Shown here piece after piece: positions 33,283-44,535 of a DNA stretch of 64,000 nt (within the stretch, counting starts at the first letter, position 1; every line of letters begins with the position of its first letter). The stretch covers positions 62,001 through 126,000 of the forward strand of contig NC_013511.1 of the NCBI RefSeq assembly GCF_000085865.1, in the 5' to 3' direction. The stretch comes from Metamycoplasma hominis ATCC 23114. Lineage in GTDB: Bacteria; Bacillota_I; Bacilli_A; Mycoplasmatales; Metamycoplasmataceae. Both the position numbers and the translations under genes were made by a program. Below the pieces are notes generated by a model. It was not told where the DNA came from, did not search any database, and saw only the letters and a list, made by a program, of their open reading frames with translations.

Positions 33283-35223
33283 ATGAAAGAAACAAAATCA
33301 AGAGAAGAATTATTAAAAGATATTCATAGTTTTTCTAAGCAACGTCATGAAATTAAAAAGACATTGCCTGCAATTGAAATTAAAAATTTAGTTATTGACT
33401 TTGGTGAATCACTAGCAGTCGATAATGCTTCATTTTGCATTAATAAAGGAGAATTAGTAACATTATTAGGACCATCTGGTTCTGGTAAAACAACTACCTT
33501 GAATGCCATTGCGGGACTTTTAAGACCAACAGGGGGAAAAATTTTCTTTTCAGGAATTGATGTAACAAAATTCTCACCTCAACAAAGAGAATTAGGATTG
33601 GTGTTCCAAAACTATGCACTATATCCTCACATGTCAGTTTACGAAAATATTGCATTTCCTCTATACAATGACAAACATTGACGTGAAGAGACTCTAGAAA
33701 AAACTAAATTATCACAATTGAAAATTTTTGAAATCATTTTAAATGCTTATAAAGTTGATGAAAAAGCAATTGAAGATTTAAAGACAAAATGCTACTATTC
33801 AATTGACAACCCTAAAGAAACTAAAAAGTATTTAAATGAATTAATTTCACAATATAATGATATTATTGATGAACAAATTAACAAATTAAACTTTTATAAA
33901 ACTAAAAAAACAGCCGAAGGAACTTCGCTAACTAAAAATGTTTTGCAATATATTAAAAAACTAGGATTGCAACGCCAAGCAGAAATTTCAGAAGCTAGAG
34001 AAAAATTTTTGGGTGAAAAACAAAAACTTGATAGAGAATTTGAATTTACTCATGACAAAAATATTTTAAAAAATATATCAGTATTAAAATCAGAATTTTC
34101 AGATACTGTTTCTAAAATTAAATCTAAAAGTGCAGAAGAGATTGCTAATGCTAAAAAAGAATATTCTGAAAAATATAACGAAGCGTTAGCTCGTAATACT
34201 CAAGCAATTAAAGATGCAAAACTAGAACTAATGGAAAAGAAACGTGAACAAGCAGAATCTCCATTAGTTAATAAAATAAAAGAAATAAAGAATAGATACG
34301 TTTTAGTTTCAAAAATAACTAATGTTGAATATACAGAAGCAGTTGAAAATGTTTTTGGTTCGTTGTTCAATTCTCAAAATATAACAAAAGGTAGTTTTGA
34401 TACTAAACTTAAGGCTTTAATATTTGCTTTGGATCAAGAAACTCAAAATCAAATTTCAGAAATTTCTAAAGATGTTTTGACAATTGACGAAGCAATCGTA
34501 AAAGATGTATTAGATGTAGCACAAAGAGTTGAAATTACAAAGAACTTAGCAAAACGTCCTACTCAAATGTCTGGTGGTCAACAACAACGTGTTGCCATAG
34601 CTAGAGCAATCGTTAAAAAACCAAAAATATTATTATTGGATGAACCATTGTCAAACTTGGATGCTAAGTTGCGTATTTCAACAAGAAAGTGAATACGTTC
34701 AATTCAACAAGAATTAGGAATTACAACCGTTTTTGTTACACACGATCAAGAAGAAGCTATGTCAATTAGCGATAAAATCGTATGTATGTCAACTGCTAAA
34801 ATTCAACAAATTGGTTCTCCTATGGAACTATATTTGAAACCAAAAAATGAATTTGTTGCCAAATTCTTAGGTATGCCAGAAATGACAATATTTGAAGCTC
34901 AAATTAAAGATGGATATATAATTTATAACAATAAAAAACTACTTAAAGCTCCTGAAGGATATCAAAAATCTTCTATTGATGTTGGTATAAGAGGCGAATC
35001 TCTAATAGAAGAAGAAGAAGGAATATTTGAAGGAAGCATAAAATTAGTTGAACATTTAGGTAAGGAAATTCAAGCTCAAATATTTATCAAAGAATTAAAT
35101 AAAATTGCAAACGTTTTCTTAGCTAAAAAACACAATTACGAATTAGGTGAAGTTGTTAAGTTAAATGCAAAAAGTGAAGGCTTATTCCATTTATTTGATG
35201 TAGACAGCAAAGAACGTGTATAA
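33283..35223 (+). CDS. ABC transporter ATP-binding protein with long internal insertion (MG187-like)
   Basis: Motor subunit of the importer, 646 codons compared with about 370 for a normal MalK/UgpC-type ATPase. Walker [10 protein letters not shown] is at about 66-74, and the Q-loop ([18 protein letters not shown]) lies near 107-124. A Lys/Glu-rich helical insertion of about 275 residues (about 137-415) precedes the signature MSGGQQQR. Walker [13 protein letters not shown] and the switch HDQEEA follow, then a C-terminal TOBE-like regulatory domain. The insertion is also known in the M. genitalium and M. pneumoniae homologues. AAAGGAA precedes the ATG. The stop overlaps the first permease ATG. 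Confidence 0.92.
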
Positions 35224-36242
35224 TGAAAACCTATTTTTGAAAAAAATATAGAGTTAAAAACACTGGACTTGCCTTAAGCACATTAAATAACAGGGTTAGT
35301 TTTTGAAAGCCCTTCTTATTGATGTTGCCATCATTAATTACATTAACTTTATTTACTATAATTCCATTTATTTTGGTTTTAATCTTTTCATCAACATATC
35401 AAGTTGGTGCAACGGTTTATGATAAGGGATTTGGACTAAGAAACTATATTAAGTTGTCAAAAGATCCAATATTCCACATCGCTATTAGAAATACATTGGT
35501 TTATGCTATATTAGCTTTACCAATTAGCTTGGCGATTTCCATTTTAATTTCATCTGCAATAAGCTTTGTAATCAAACAAAGTTTCCGTAGATTTTGACAA
35601 ACAGTATTCTTTCTACCATATGTAACATCAGGAATTGCTGTTTCAATCGCCTTTGCATTCTTATTTAGAACATCAGGCGGATTTATTAACATGCTAGCGG
35701 GTAAAAACATCCAATGGCTTGATAACCCAAATGATGGTAATTGAAATGCATTTGTTGTTATTTTAATTAGAGGTGTATGAGGAAATTTAGCCTTTCAAAT
35801 TCTAATTTTAACAACTGCTATGCTATCAGTTAACCCTGATTTATATAAATCAGCTTCTATTGATGGAAGTTCAAATTTAAAACAATTTTTTGCAATTACT
35901 TTGCCATCAATTAGAAAAACAATTACTTTCCTATTTACAGTAGGAATTATTGGATCAATTAAAACATTCCCATTGGCTTTATTTGATAACAAACCTGCTG
36001 AAGCAGCTGCAAACTCTGGTATGAGTATCATGCTATATATATTCTGATATGTTCAACGTGGAGTAAATGGCGTTGCTGGAGCAGCATCATTGATACTATT
36101 TCTATTAGGCTTATTAGTATCATTTGGTTTAAGAAAATTAGTAAGCTTAGTGTTCTTTGCTAACAAGAAGATTGGAGAAATAAATGTCATTAGGAAAATT
36201 GAAAATAAAACATTGAAGAGAAAAGTCGTATTTAAGATCTAA
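35223..36242 (+). CDS. ABC transporter permease (MalF/UgpA type, MG188-like)
   Basis: 339 codons, overlapping the ATPase stop by one base (TAATG). It has six or so hydrophobic helices and, in the second half, the EAA loop region (ASIDGSSNLKQFFAITLP) that docks onto the ATPase. TGA codons are Trp. The sugar-type permease fold is clear, but mycoplasma members of this locus may carry nucleotides or oligonucleotides instead. It overlaps the second permease gene by 59 bases in another frame. Confidence 0.9.
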
Positions 36243-37161
36243 GCAAGAGTTAATGTCGAAACCTTACTCTTCAACTAAGGCTAGTTCATTAATAGCATCT
36301 TGAGCATTTAAAATAATAATTTTAGTATTCTTCGCGTTAGTAATAATATTCCCATTCTACTTTATGATTGAAATGTCATTTGTAGAAAAACAATTAAGTA
36401 CAGATTCAAGAACCACAATACTATTTCCAAGGGCAATAGTAGAAGGTGGAAAGAGTTTCTTCCCTGAAAACTATAGAGATGCTTTTGAATCAGGATTCCT
36501 TGAAGCACTAGTATTTACTGCTGGTATCACAACTTTCTCGGTATTAATTAGATTAGGATTTTCGATTACATTAGGATATGCACTATCATTAAGAAATTGA
36601 AGGGGGAAGAATTCGTTCTTTATCTTCTTTATATCGCTAATGATATTGCCGGAAGTCGCCTTACTAAGTGGTCAATACCGGTTAGTTGTAGCATTGGGTT
36701 GAACTATTGGATGAGGTCAATTCTTTGCATTAGTTATGCCATTTGCCGCTTCAATATTCTTTGGATATATGTATAAAAATGCATTTGAAGCAATACCAAA
36801 CAGTGTTAAAGAATCATCAATGCTAGATGGCGCAAATGGAATCAAATACTTCTTTAAAATAGCAATGCCAATGGTTTCGGCAACAACCTGAACAGTTTGC
36901 ATTCTTACAGCATTTGCATCATGGAACTCATATACATGACCTGCATTAATATTTAAAACTTTAGGTTCGCCTTGAAAACCTTTAAACCTATGAGTATTTA
37001 CTACTGGTAAATCACAAGAATCAGAAATTCAAATTGTTTATACATCAATAAGAATGGCTGCAACTGTAATTGCAATTCTCCCAATGTTTATAATTTACTT
37101 CATATTAAAGAAGAGAATTATGAATGCAATTTCAAGACAAGGAAATGCAACAAAAGGATAG
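36184..37161 (+). CDS. ABC transporter permease (MalG/UgpE type, MG189-like)
   Basis: 325 codons with many TGA (Trp). About six transmembrane segments; the EAA motif reads SSMLDGANGIKYFFKIAMPM (about 215-234). It starts inside the end of the first permease (59-base overlap) after AGGAGA-type sequence, so translation is coupled. It is the last canonical subunit of the five-gene importer. Substrate assignment follows the neighbouring nuclease and lipoprotein and is inference. Confidence 0.9.
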
Positions 37162-37165
37162 AATT

Positions 37166-37348
37166 ATGGAAAAAGACATTAATGTTCAATTAGTAAAATT
37201 ATCGAAATATCAAAAGAAAAGTAAAATTAAAAAAGTATTTATTTATATTGGTATAGGATTTGTATTAATTTCTTTGATTATTATAATGATATTGGGTGTA
37301 TACGGTATAGTTGGTGGTCTAGACGGATTAATAAAAAAAGGTTTATAA
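37166..37348 (+). CDS. Small single-helix membrane protein at the end of the ABC operon
   Basis: 60 codons, starting 4 bases after the second permease, with AAAAGGA upstream of the ATG. The N-terminal 30 residues are Lys/Gln-rich. Residues about 31-54 (FIYIGIGFVLISLIIIMILGVYGI) form one transmembrane helix. Not recognised. Its tight linkage suggests an accessory subunit of the transporter. A longer reading from 37124 would overlap the permease and lacks a ribosome-binding site. Confidence 0.65.
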   Translation: MEKDINVQLVKLSKYQKKSKIKKVFIYIGIGFVLISLIIIMILGVYGIVGGLDGLIKKGL

Positions 37349-37360
37349 AAAACTGTAATA

Positions 37361-37387
37361 AAAAATATCGCATTTGCGGTATTTTTT
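37361..37387 (+). terminator. ABC operon terminator
   Basis: AAAAATATCGC, an ATTT loop and GCGGTATTTTTT (one G.T pair). Confidence 0.85.
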
Positions 37388-37452
37388 ATTGATATTTTTT
37401 AGTTTGCAAATATAATATTTAAACAAAGTCAATAAAAAATTAGGAGAGATAT

Positions 37453-38901
37453 ATGGCCTATGGAACTAAAAATTTATTAATATTTAAGAATAATTTAATT
37501 CAAAATAAACAAAATTTAAAATCTTTTGCACTTAAATTAAGCTTTTATGTTTTAAAACAAATGCCACAAATTAAAAGTGTTATATTGGCATATGACAATG
37601 AGTATTGAAAAAAAATGAGCCAATACGTAACTTATTATTTAAAATCCAGAGGTATAAATGTTTATTTTTTACATAAGAATCATTTAGGAGTTCCGTTTTC
37701 ATTCCTGGAATTTGCTTTTAAAAAATTAAATACCTTGGACTTAGCAATATATTTTTCTTTTTTTGACAGTAAATCATGTGAAATTCAAACTATTTTTAAA
37801 AATCATCAAGAGATAAATTTTTTTGATTTTAATAATTTCAACCTCAATGAAAATGAATATCAATTTTTAAATGATGAGCCAATATATTTAGATACTAAGA
37901 TGTTGCTTAATGATTATTTAAACCAAATTACTTCAAATAGAGTAACTAAATATCATAATTCAATCCTTAATTTAATAATTAACAAATATCAATATAATTT
38001 TGAATTAATTAAGAAGATTATGGGTTTTGACGATTTAGGATATAAATTTATTAATAAACAAAAATTCACTAACGATACAATTTTTAGAGTTTCTAAAACT
38101 TTGTTAACTAGAGGCACGCAGTTTAATTATTTCGCTAGATTTTTTATAAATCAAGAAGTTAAATATTATTTAGCACATAAAAAAATATTTAGTTATGATT
38201 TTAAACAAATTTTAAATGAACATTTAGTTGCATTATATATTAAATTTCAAAACACATTCTTTAGCTCAATGCTAATAAATGATAATTTTTTTAAAATAAA
38301 TAAAATTTATATAAACCAACTTTATCCCACTCCTATTTTAATAAAAGTTTGTGAAATGTTTGACATAGAATATAGTTTTGTTTTGCATCAACAAGACATT
38401 ATTTTAAACGACAATGAAAACGTTTTGTATGTTGATAATAATGATATTTCATTTTTAAGTGCTGAGTATAATTATAGAGATTCATTTAAGACATTTTTTT
38501 ATATTAATGAAATGTTAAACTATTTTGAAACTCAGCAAATTGATATTTTTGACATTGAAAAAGAATTGAAATTAAAATTCTTAACTTATAAAGAATTTGA
38601 AATTGAATGTAGTATTGCAAATTTAGTTCATTTTAAAGACAAATTAAGTATTCAAAAATCAATATCTCGTATTGAAATTGATCAATTAACAGTTTTTGAA
38701 AACAAACAAGACAAATATATAAAATATATTGCTAAGATAGCATTAAAAACCAATCCTCAATGTTTTATATCTATTAGTTATAATGAAATCTCTTGCAAGT
38801 TGAAATTTTCTGTTTTTTATTCGCAAACTACAAAAATTTTCAATAAAATCAAAGAGTATTTTAACAAATTTCTTTTATTAAACAAAAAAATTCGCAACTA
38901 A
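37453..38901 (+). CDS. Degenerate phosphohexomutase-like protein
   Basis: 482 codons, close to phosphoglucomutase/phosphomannomutase length. The N-terminus resembles domain I of that family: SVILAYDNEYWKKMSQ (compare the GYD.R.....F pattern), then KSRGINVYF, then FAFKKLNTLDLAIYFS where active enzymes have the GI.ITASHNP phosphoserine loop. The Ser-His-Asn-Pro motif is missing, replaced by FSFFDSKS. A later VLYVDNNDIS may correspond to the metal loop DPD.D, also altered. If the assignment is right this is a pseudoenzyme. It is Asn/Phe/Tyr-rich and has a TAGGAGA ribosome-binding site. The family call is tentative. Confidence 0.5.
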
Positions 38902-38912
38902 GCGAATTTTTT
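38886..38912. terminator. Bidirectional terminator between the phosphohexomutase-like gene and the lipoprotein
   Basis: AAATTCGC, AACTAA loop, GCGAATTTTTT; the upstream gene's stop codon lies in the loop. A near-identical copy occurs at 41295-41321, after the second lipoprotein paralogue. Confidence 0.85.
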
Positions 38913-38916
38913 AATA

Positions 38917-41067
38917 TTATTCCTGGAACAAAAGCTTAATTTTATTAATAAATTCATCGTAGTCAAAAATTTTTAAAACATTGGCATCACTCAATATTGA
39001 TCTAGCTGCTTGCTTTATTGCATCTCTTAATTGACCACTTCTTCTAGTTGCAACATCATCGGCAGGTTTGTATATTGATCCTTCATTGATTAAATGTTTA
39101 AAGTTTGTGAATGCTACTTCTTCGGCAATATTTTTTGTTACGTTCTTTGCATCTTGGCTTAGAAATTTAGTTGTAGGAGAAATATAACCACTAAAGATAT
39201 TAAAAGCGTCTATTGCTTTTGTACCATCGGGGAATCTTTGAACATTTATCTTTTTACCCTTACTATCAACTTTATAAAGCTCTAAATTATTCAATGGTTG
39301 TGTATACATTCAATTAATAAATAATTTAGTTGCTTTGTCTTCTCTTTTATTTGCATGAACCGGAATTACAGAAGGACCTTGAAGAATGATTCCTCTATAT
39401 TTTTCATTTTCTGAATATGAATAAGGGGGCGATATTATATCTACATCTTCTTGATTAATAAAATTATTAGCATTTAATACATTGACCTCTACATCTTTTT
39501 TGTCAATAAAGAAATATTCGTTATTGTCATTGTTAAAGAATTTTCCTAAATAAATTCCTTGAAATTTAGTTATTTTATTTCCGATTTTTAATTCGATTTT
39601 ATCTTCAATTTTGTTGTATGAATATTCAGGTCCAGAAACAATAAATCCTGCCTTGCCTTGTAATTTTTTAGCTTCTTTTGTTGATAAAGAAGATATTTTT
39701 TTAATATATCTAGGATTTTGTTCTGCATCTTTTATATCTTTTTCACTAGCATCTGCTGTTCAAATTGTATTCGAATATTTATCATTCAATTGTTTAAATT
39801 TCGATAATCATTTTTCATTATTTTTGGGAGTATCGTTTAATATTTCAATTGTTGTGTTTGGATTTAACACTCTATTTGCTTGTTTGATTGTATAATTGTT
39901 ATTTTTTCCATTTTCACTAACAAAAGTGTAATGATATGCAGCTGTTGAAGTAATAACCATTGCTAATTTATAGGTGGTAAAAATGCCTGTTCCTCAAACA
40001 CCTTGTTTAGCTACTCAAACGGCACCTTCTTGAATACCTTTTAAAATAATAGAAGAAACTTTTTTAAATAATTTCGCTTGTTGGCTATCAGGATTTTCAA
40101 TAAAATTGTCATAATTGTAGCCACCAGTTGTTGGGCAATTATTATCTGGGTTTATATAGTTTTTATTGATATCACCGCCAATGATTGATGTTGCCATAAC
40201 ATTGATAGCCGAAGGTATTTCATCTATTCCCAAAACATTTAATGTAGGGTCAGCATTATATAATCTTTTTGCTTGAATTGCAAAGTTAATTAAATCACTA
40301 TAATTGTCAAATAATTTATCTGACATTTCTGGCAATTCTTTTAATATTTCAGGTGTTAATTTTTTTAAATTTTCTGGTGTTGTTTTTGAATATGCTCAAA
40401 TACTATCAACGCCTTCTGCTTCTTGTTTATTATTATTGTAATAGTCTAAATAAGATTGCAATTTGCTGCTATTTTGACTATCTAATTTAACTCCTAAAGC
40501 CATTAATTCTTTAACGAATTTTCCAATTAATGCTTTAGCTACTGCAGTCATTTCTCCTGAACGAGATAGAGGTATTGCTCATTTTTTGTTATCTTTATTA
40601 TTTGCAATTAAAGAGTTTGCAACATTAAATACAGGTTCAATGTTATATTTTTTAAAATCTTTGTCTTCAATTGCTAAATTCATTTTGTGATTTGCATATA
40701 AAGCAGCTGCTGATGCGTAATTTAATAAAATGTTGTGAAAATCTTTCCTATTTTTTACTTTTAAATCAAGTGCAATTGAAGATGTATTATATCCTGAAGC
40801 TAGTCAGGAAATTTTTAAAGGCAAGTATCCTTCAGATTGCTTGTTATTGTCTTTGATTCATTTGTTGTATGTATCAACAATCCCTTGAATAGCAAGCCCT
40901 TGCCAATCATTTTTTAAAAATCCCATTGCTAATACTAATTGGCCATCATCTTCTTGGTCAAATCCGTATTTCGAATTTTCTGTTGTTGAACATGAGGATA
41001 AAATCAATGTAGTCGTAGGAAGTAAACCTATAGTCATTAAAGTGAATAATTTGCCAAGTCTTTTCAT
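38917..41067 (-). CDS. Lipoprotein paralogue of the MG185/MG260 family (copy A)
   Basis: 716 codons with many TGA (Trp). The signal peptide ends in LILSSC. The mature part begins with STTENSKYGFDQ.DDGQLVLAMGF and follows the 30118 lipoprotein along its length; it is far closer to its tandem neighbour at 41326-43488. It is probably an alternative surface binding protein for the importer, or an antigenic variant. Its mRNA leader contains TGGTTTTAAAACCA, a perfect palindrome (about 41139-41152). It lies on the strand opposite the transporter operon and has its own terminator. Confidence 0.88.
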
Positions 41068-41294
41068 ATAATCTGTTTCCTTTAAAAATGTATAAGAAAT
41101 GAACTACAAATTCATATAACCGTGTTGTTCTCTACTGGTTTTAAAACCATGTAGTAATATAAAATATATTTTAAATATAAACCCAAATTTCTTATTTTAA
41201 CTAATGAAATAAATTATATATTTTTATTGCATTAATTTTTAGAAAACGAAATTCTTTATGCACTTTTAGAAACAAAAAAATGTCTTATTAAATT

Positions 41295-41321
41295 AAAAAA
41301 TTCGCAACTAAGCGAATTTTT
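41295..41321 (-). terminator. Terminator of lipoprotein copy B, duplicate of that at 38886
   Basis: The same AAATTCGC / GCGAATTTTT hairpin with the AACTAA loop and the same flanking bases as at 38886-38912, showing that the duplication unit includes the terminator. Confidence 0.85.
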
Positions 41322-41325
41322 AATA

Positions 41326-43488
41326 TTATTCTTGGAACAATAGTTTAATTTTATTAATAAAATCTTTGTAGTCAAAAACTTTTAAAACATTGGCATCACT
41401 CAATATTGATCTAGCTGCTTGCTTTATTGCATCCCTTAATTGGTCGCCTTTTCTAGTTGCAATATCATCAGCAGGTTTGTATATCGATCCTTCATTGATT
41501 AAATGTTTAAAGTTTGTGAATGCTATTTCATCAGCAATATTTTTTGTTGCACTCTTTGCATCTTGACTTAGATATTTATTTGTAGGAGAAATATATCCAC
41601 CAAAGGCGTTGAAAGCATCTATTGCTTTTGTACCATCAGGGAATTTTTGAATGTTTGTTTTTTTGCCATTGCTATCAACTTTATAAAGTTCTAAATTATT
41701 CAATGGTTGTGTATACATTCAATTGATAAATAATCTAGTTGCTTTATCTTCTCTTTTGTTTGCATGAACTGGAATTACAGAAGGACCTTGAAGAATGATT
41801 CCCTTATATTTGTCATTATTTGAATATGAATAAGGTGCTGCTATTCAATCTGCATCTTCTTGGTTAATAAAATTATTGGCCTTTAATACTTTAACATCCA
41901 CGTCTTCTTGATTAATAAAGAAATATTCATTTTCATTATTATTAAAGAATTTACCTAAATAAATTCCTTGTAATTTAGTTATTTTATTTCCTATTTTTAA
42001 TTCAATTTTATCTTCGGCTTTATTGTATGAATATTCAGAACCGGAAACTATATAGCCTGCCTTGCCTTGCAATTTTTTAGCTTCATTAATTGATAAAGGA
42101 GATACTCTTTTAATGTATGTAGGATTTTGTTTAGCGTCTTTTATATCTTTTTCACTAGCATCTGATGCTCAAATTGTGTTTGGATATTTTACACCCAATT
42201 GTTTAAATTTCAATAATCATTTTTCATTATTTTTAGGAGTATTATTTAATATTTCAATTGTTGTTGTTGGATCTAATACCCTGTTGGCTTGTTTAATTAT
42301 ATAAGTACTATTTTTTTCATTATTGCCAACGAATGTGTGACGATATCCAGCAGTAGAACCAATATTTATAGCCATTTTATAACTAGTAAAAATACTTGAT
42401 CCATAAACGCCTGGTTGAGCTACTCAAACAGCATTTTCTGAGATACCTTTTAAAATAATAGAAGAAACTTTTTTAAATAATTTTGCTTGTGGACTATTAG
42501 GATTTTCAATAAAATTGTCATAATTGTAGCCACCAGTTGCAGGGCAATTATCATCTGGGTTTATATAGTTTTTATTGATATCACTACCAATGATTGATGT
42601 TGCCATAACATTGATAGCTGAAGGTATTTCATCTATTCCTAAAACATTTAATGTAGGGTCAACATTATATAATCTTTTTGCTTGAATTGCAAAGTTAATT
42701 AAATCGCTATAGTTGTCAAATAATTTATCTGACATTATTGGTAACTCTTTTAATATTTCAGGTGTTAATTTTTTTAAATTTTCTGGTGTTGTTTTTGAAT
42801 ATGCTCAAATACTATCAACACCTTCTGCTTCTTGCTTATTATTATTGTAATAGTCTAAATAAGATTGCAATTTGCTACTATTTTGACTATCTAATTTAAC
42901 TCCTAAAGCCATTAATTCTTTAACGAATTTTCCAACTAATGCTTTAGCTATTGTTGTAATTTCTCCTGAACGAGATAGAGGTATTGCTCATTTTTTGTTA
43001 TCTTTATTATTTGCAATTAAAGAGTTTGCATTATTAAATACAGGTTCAATGTTATATTTTTTAAAATCTTTGTCATCAACTGCTAAATTCATTTTATGAT
43101 TTGCATATAAAGCAGCTGCTGATGCGTAATTTAATAAAATATTGTGAAAATCTTTTCTGTTTTTTGTTTCTAGGTCCAATGCAACAGAAGAAGTGTTGTA
43201 ACCTGCTGCTAGTCAAGAAATTTTTAAAGGTAAATATCCTGCTTGTTTTCTTTCTTCTTTGAATTTTGGATCATTTATTCAATTATTATATGTATTAACA
43301 ATTCCTTGAATGGCAAATCCTTGCCAGTTACTTTTTGAAAATCCTGTTGCTAATACTAATTGTCCATCATCATCTTGGTCAAATCCATATTTTGAATTTT
43401 CTGTCGTTGAGCACGAGGCTGAAATTAATGCAGTTGCGGGAAATAATCCTGCTGCTACTGCTGTAAATAATTTGGTAATTTTTTTCAT
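41326..43488 (-). CDS. Lipoprotein paralogue of the MG185/MG260 family (copy B)
   Basis: 720 codons with many TGA (Trp). The signal peptide ends in LISASC, followed by STTENSKYGFDQDDDGQLVL. Large blocks are nearly identical to copy A (for example the SDKLFDNYSDLINFAIQAK region and the C-terminal 130 residues). Other blocks, such as the segment after VNTYNNWI, differ, with a few extra residues. Clear tandem duplication. The long blocks of identity favour recombination or gene conversion between the copies. An AGGAGAAAA ribosome-binding site precedes the start. Confidence 0.88.
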
Positions 43489-43745
43489 ATAATTTATTTT
43501 TCTCCTAAAAAAAGTGTATAAAAAAACGAACTACAAATACAAACATGTTGTACAGTTATGTTCTTACTAGTTTAAAAAACGCTAGTAATATAAATATATA
43601 TATTTTTTATTTTTTGTTTCAAAAATTTTTATTTTTTTTCAGCCAAAAATATAAATTTAAATTTTAAATTTTTGCTTGTTAAAATAAATTAATATATTGT
43701 TATTACATTATTTTTAAAAAATAGATTTTTTTATAAAAATTAGTG
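43489..43745 (-). other. Upstream region of lipoprotein copy B, divergent from rpsD
   Basis: No gene. Near 43530-43580 on the minus strand, ACTAG...CTAGT repeats and a GTAGTTCGTTTTTTTATACA segment resemble the leader of copy A (GTAGTTCATTTCTTATACA), so the leader was duplicated with the gene. The remainder is AT-rich spacer. Confidence 0.5.
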
Positions 43746-43898
43746 TAAAATAAGCATGCAATGACTCAGCATAAAAATATTTTTTAAATAATTTTTGCTA
43801 CATTGGATTGAGAGTAAGAAAGCTGTAATCCGAAATCATTTAAGCAAAAATCTTAGGAAAGAATTTTTAAAGTCCTTGCATATGAAAGGAACTAAAAA
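43746..43898 (+). promoter_or_regulatory. rpsD promoter and folded leader, probable S4 autoregulation site
   Basis: TAAAAT (43746-43751) predicts a start near 43757. The leader of about 140 nt can fold into three nested stems. TGCAA..ACT (43757-43766) pairs with AGT..TTGCA (43871-43880). ATTTTTGCT (about 43791-43799) pairs with AGCAAAAAT (43843-43851). GGATT (43805-43809) pairs with AATCC (43827-43831). In Firmicutes S4 represses its own gene through such a leader; that role here is inferred. Confidence 0.55.
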
Positions 43899-44498
43899 AT
43901 GTCAAAATTTGTTGGCTCAATGTTTAAAAAGAGCCGTAGATATGGAATTTCTTTATTAGAAAATAATAAAGAATTCACAAAAGGCAAAAAACGTACAACT
44001 GCCCCTGGACAACACGGAGCAAAAAGAAGCAAACCATCAGACTATCAACTACACATGTATGAAAAGCAAAAAGTTAGATATATGTATGGTTTAAATGAAC
44101 GTCAATTTAAAAATTTATTTATTAAAGTTTCTAAAAAAGCCGGAGTTACTGGTATTAACTTGCTACAAACTGTTGAATCAAGATTAGACAATCTAGTATT
44201 TAGAGCAGGATTTGCAAGAACAAGAGCTCAAGCAAGACAATTAGTAAATCATGGACACTTCACAGTTGATGGATGCAAAGCAAACATTCCTTCAATGATT
44301 GTTAAAGTAGGTTCAGTTATTGAATTAAAAGAAGCATTACAAAATAATGTTGCTATTAAAGATGCTATTGAAGTAATGACAGTTGCTCCATGATTAACAA
44401 AAGAAAACTTTAAAGTAACATTTACAAGATTGCCAGAAAGAAACGAATTTGCTAAAGATATTAACGAATCATTAATCGTTGAATACTACAACCGTTAA
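43899..44498 (+). CDS. rpsD: 30S ribosomal protein S4 (uS4)
   Basis: Primary 16S rRNA-binding protein that starts 30S assembly. 199 codons. It shows the N-terminal RRYG segment (zinc-free form), the [10 protein letters not shown] motif, and the S4 RNA-binding fold ([29 protein letters not shown], about 88-116), ending LIVEYYNR. One TGA is Trp. It is monocistronic with a structured leader. Confidence 0.98.
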
Positions 44499-44504
44499 TA
44501 AACA

Positions 44505-44535
44505 AAAAACGAAGTTTGAACAACCTCGTTTTTTA
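44505..44535. terminator. Terminator between rpsD and the convergent membrane protein gene
   Basis: AAAACGA and TCGTTTT with A and T tracts on both sides, between convergent stops. Confidence 0.7.
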
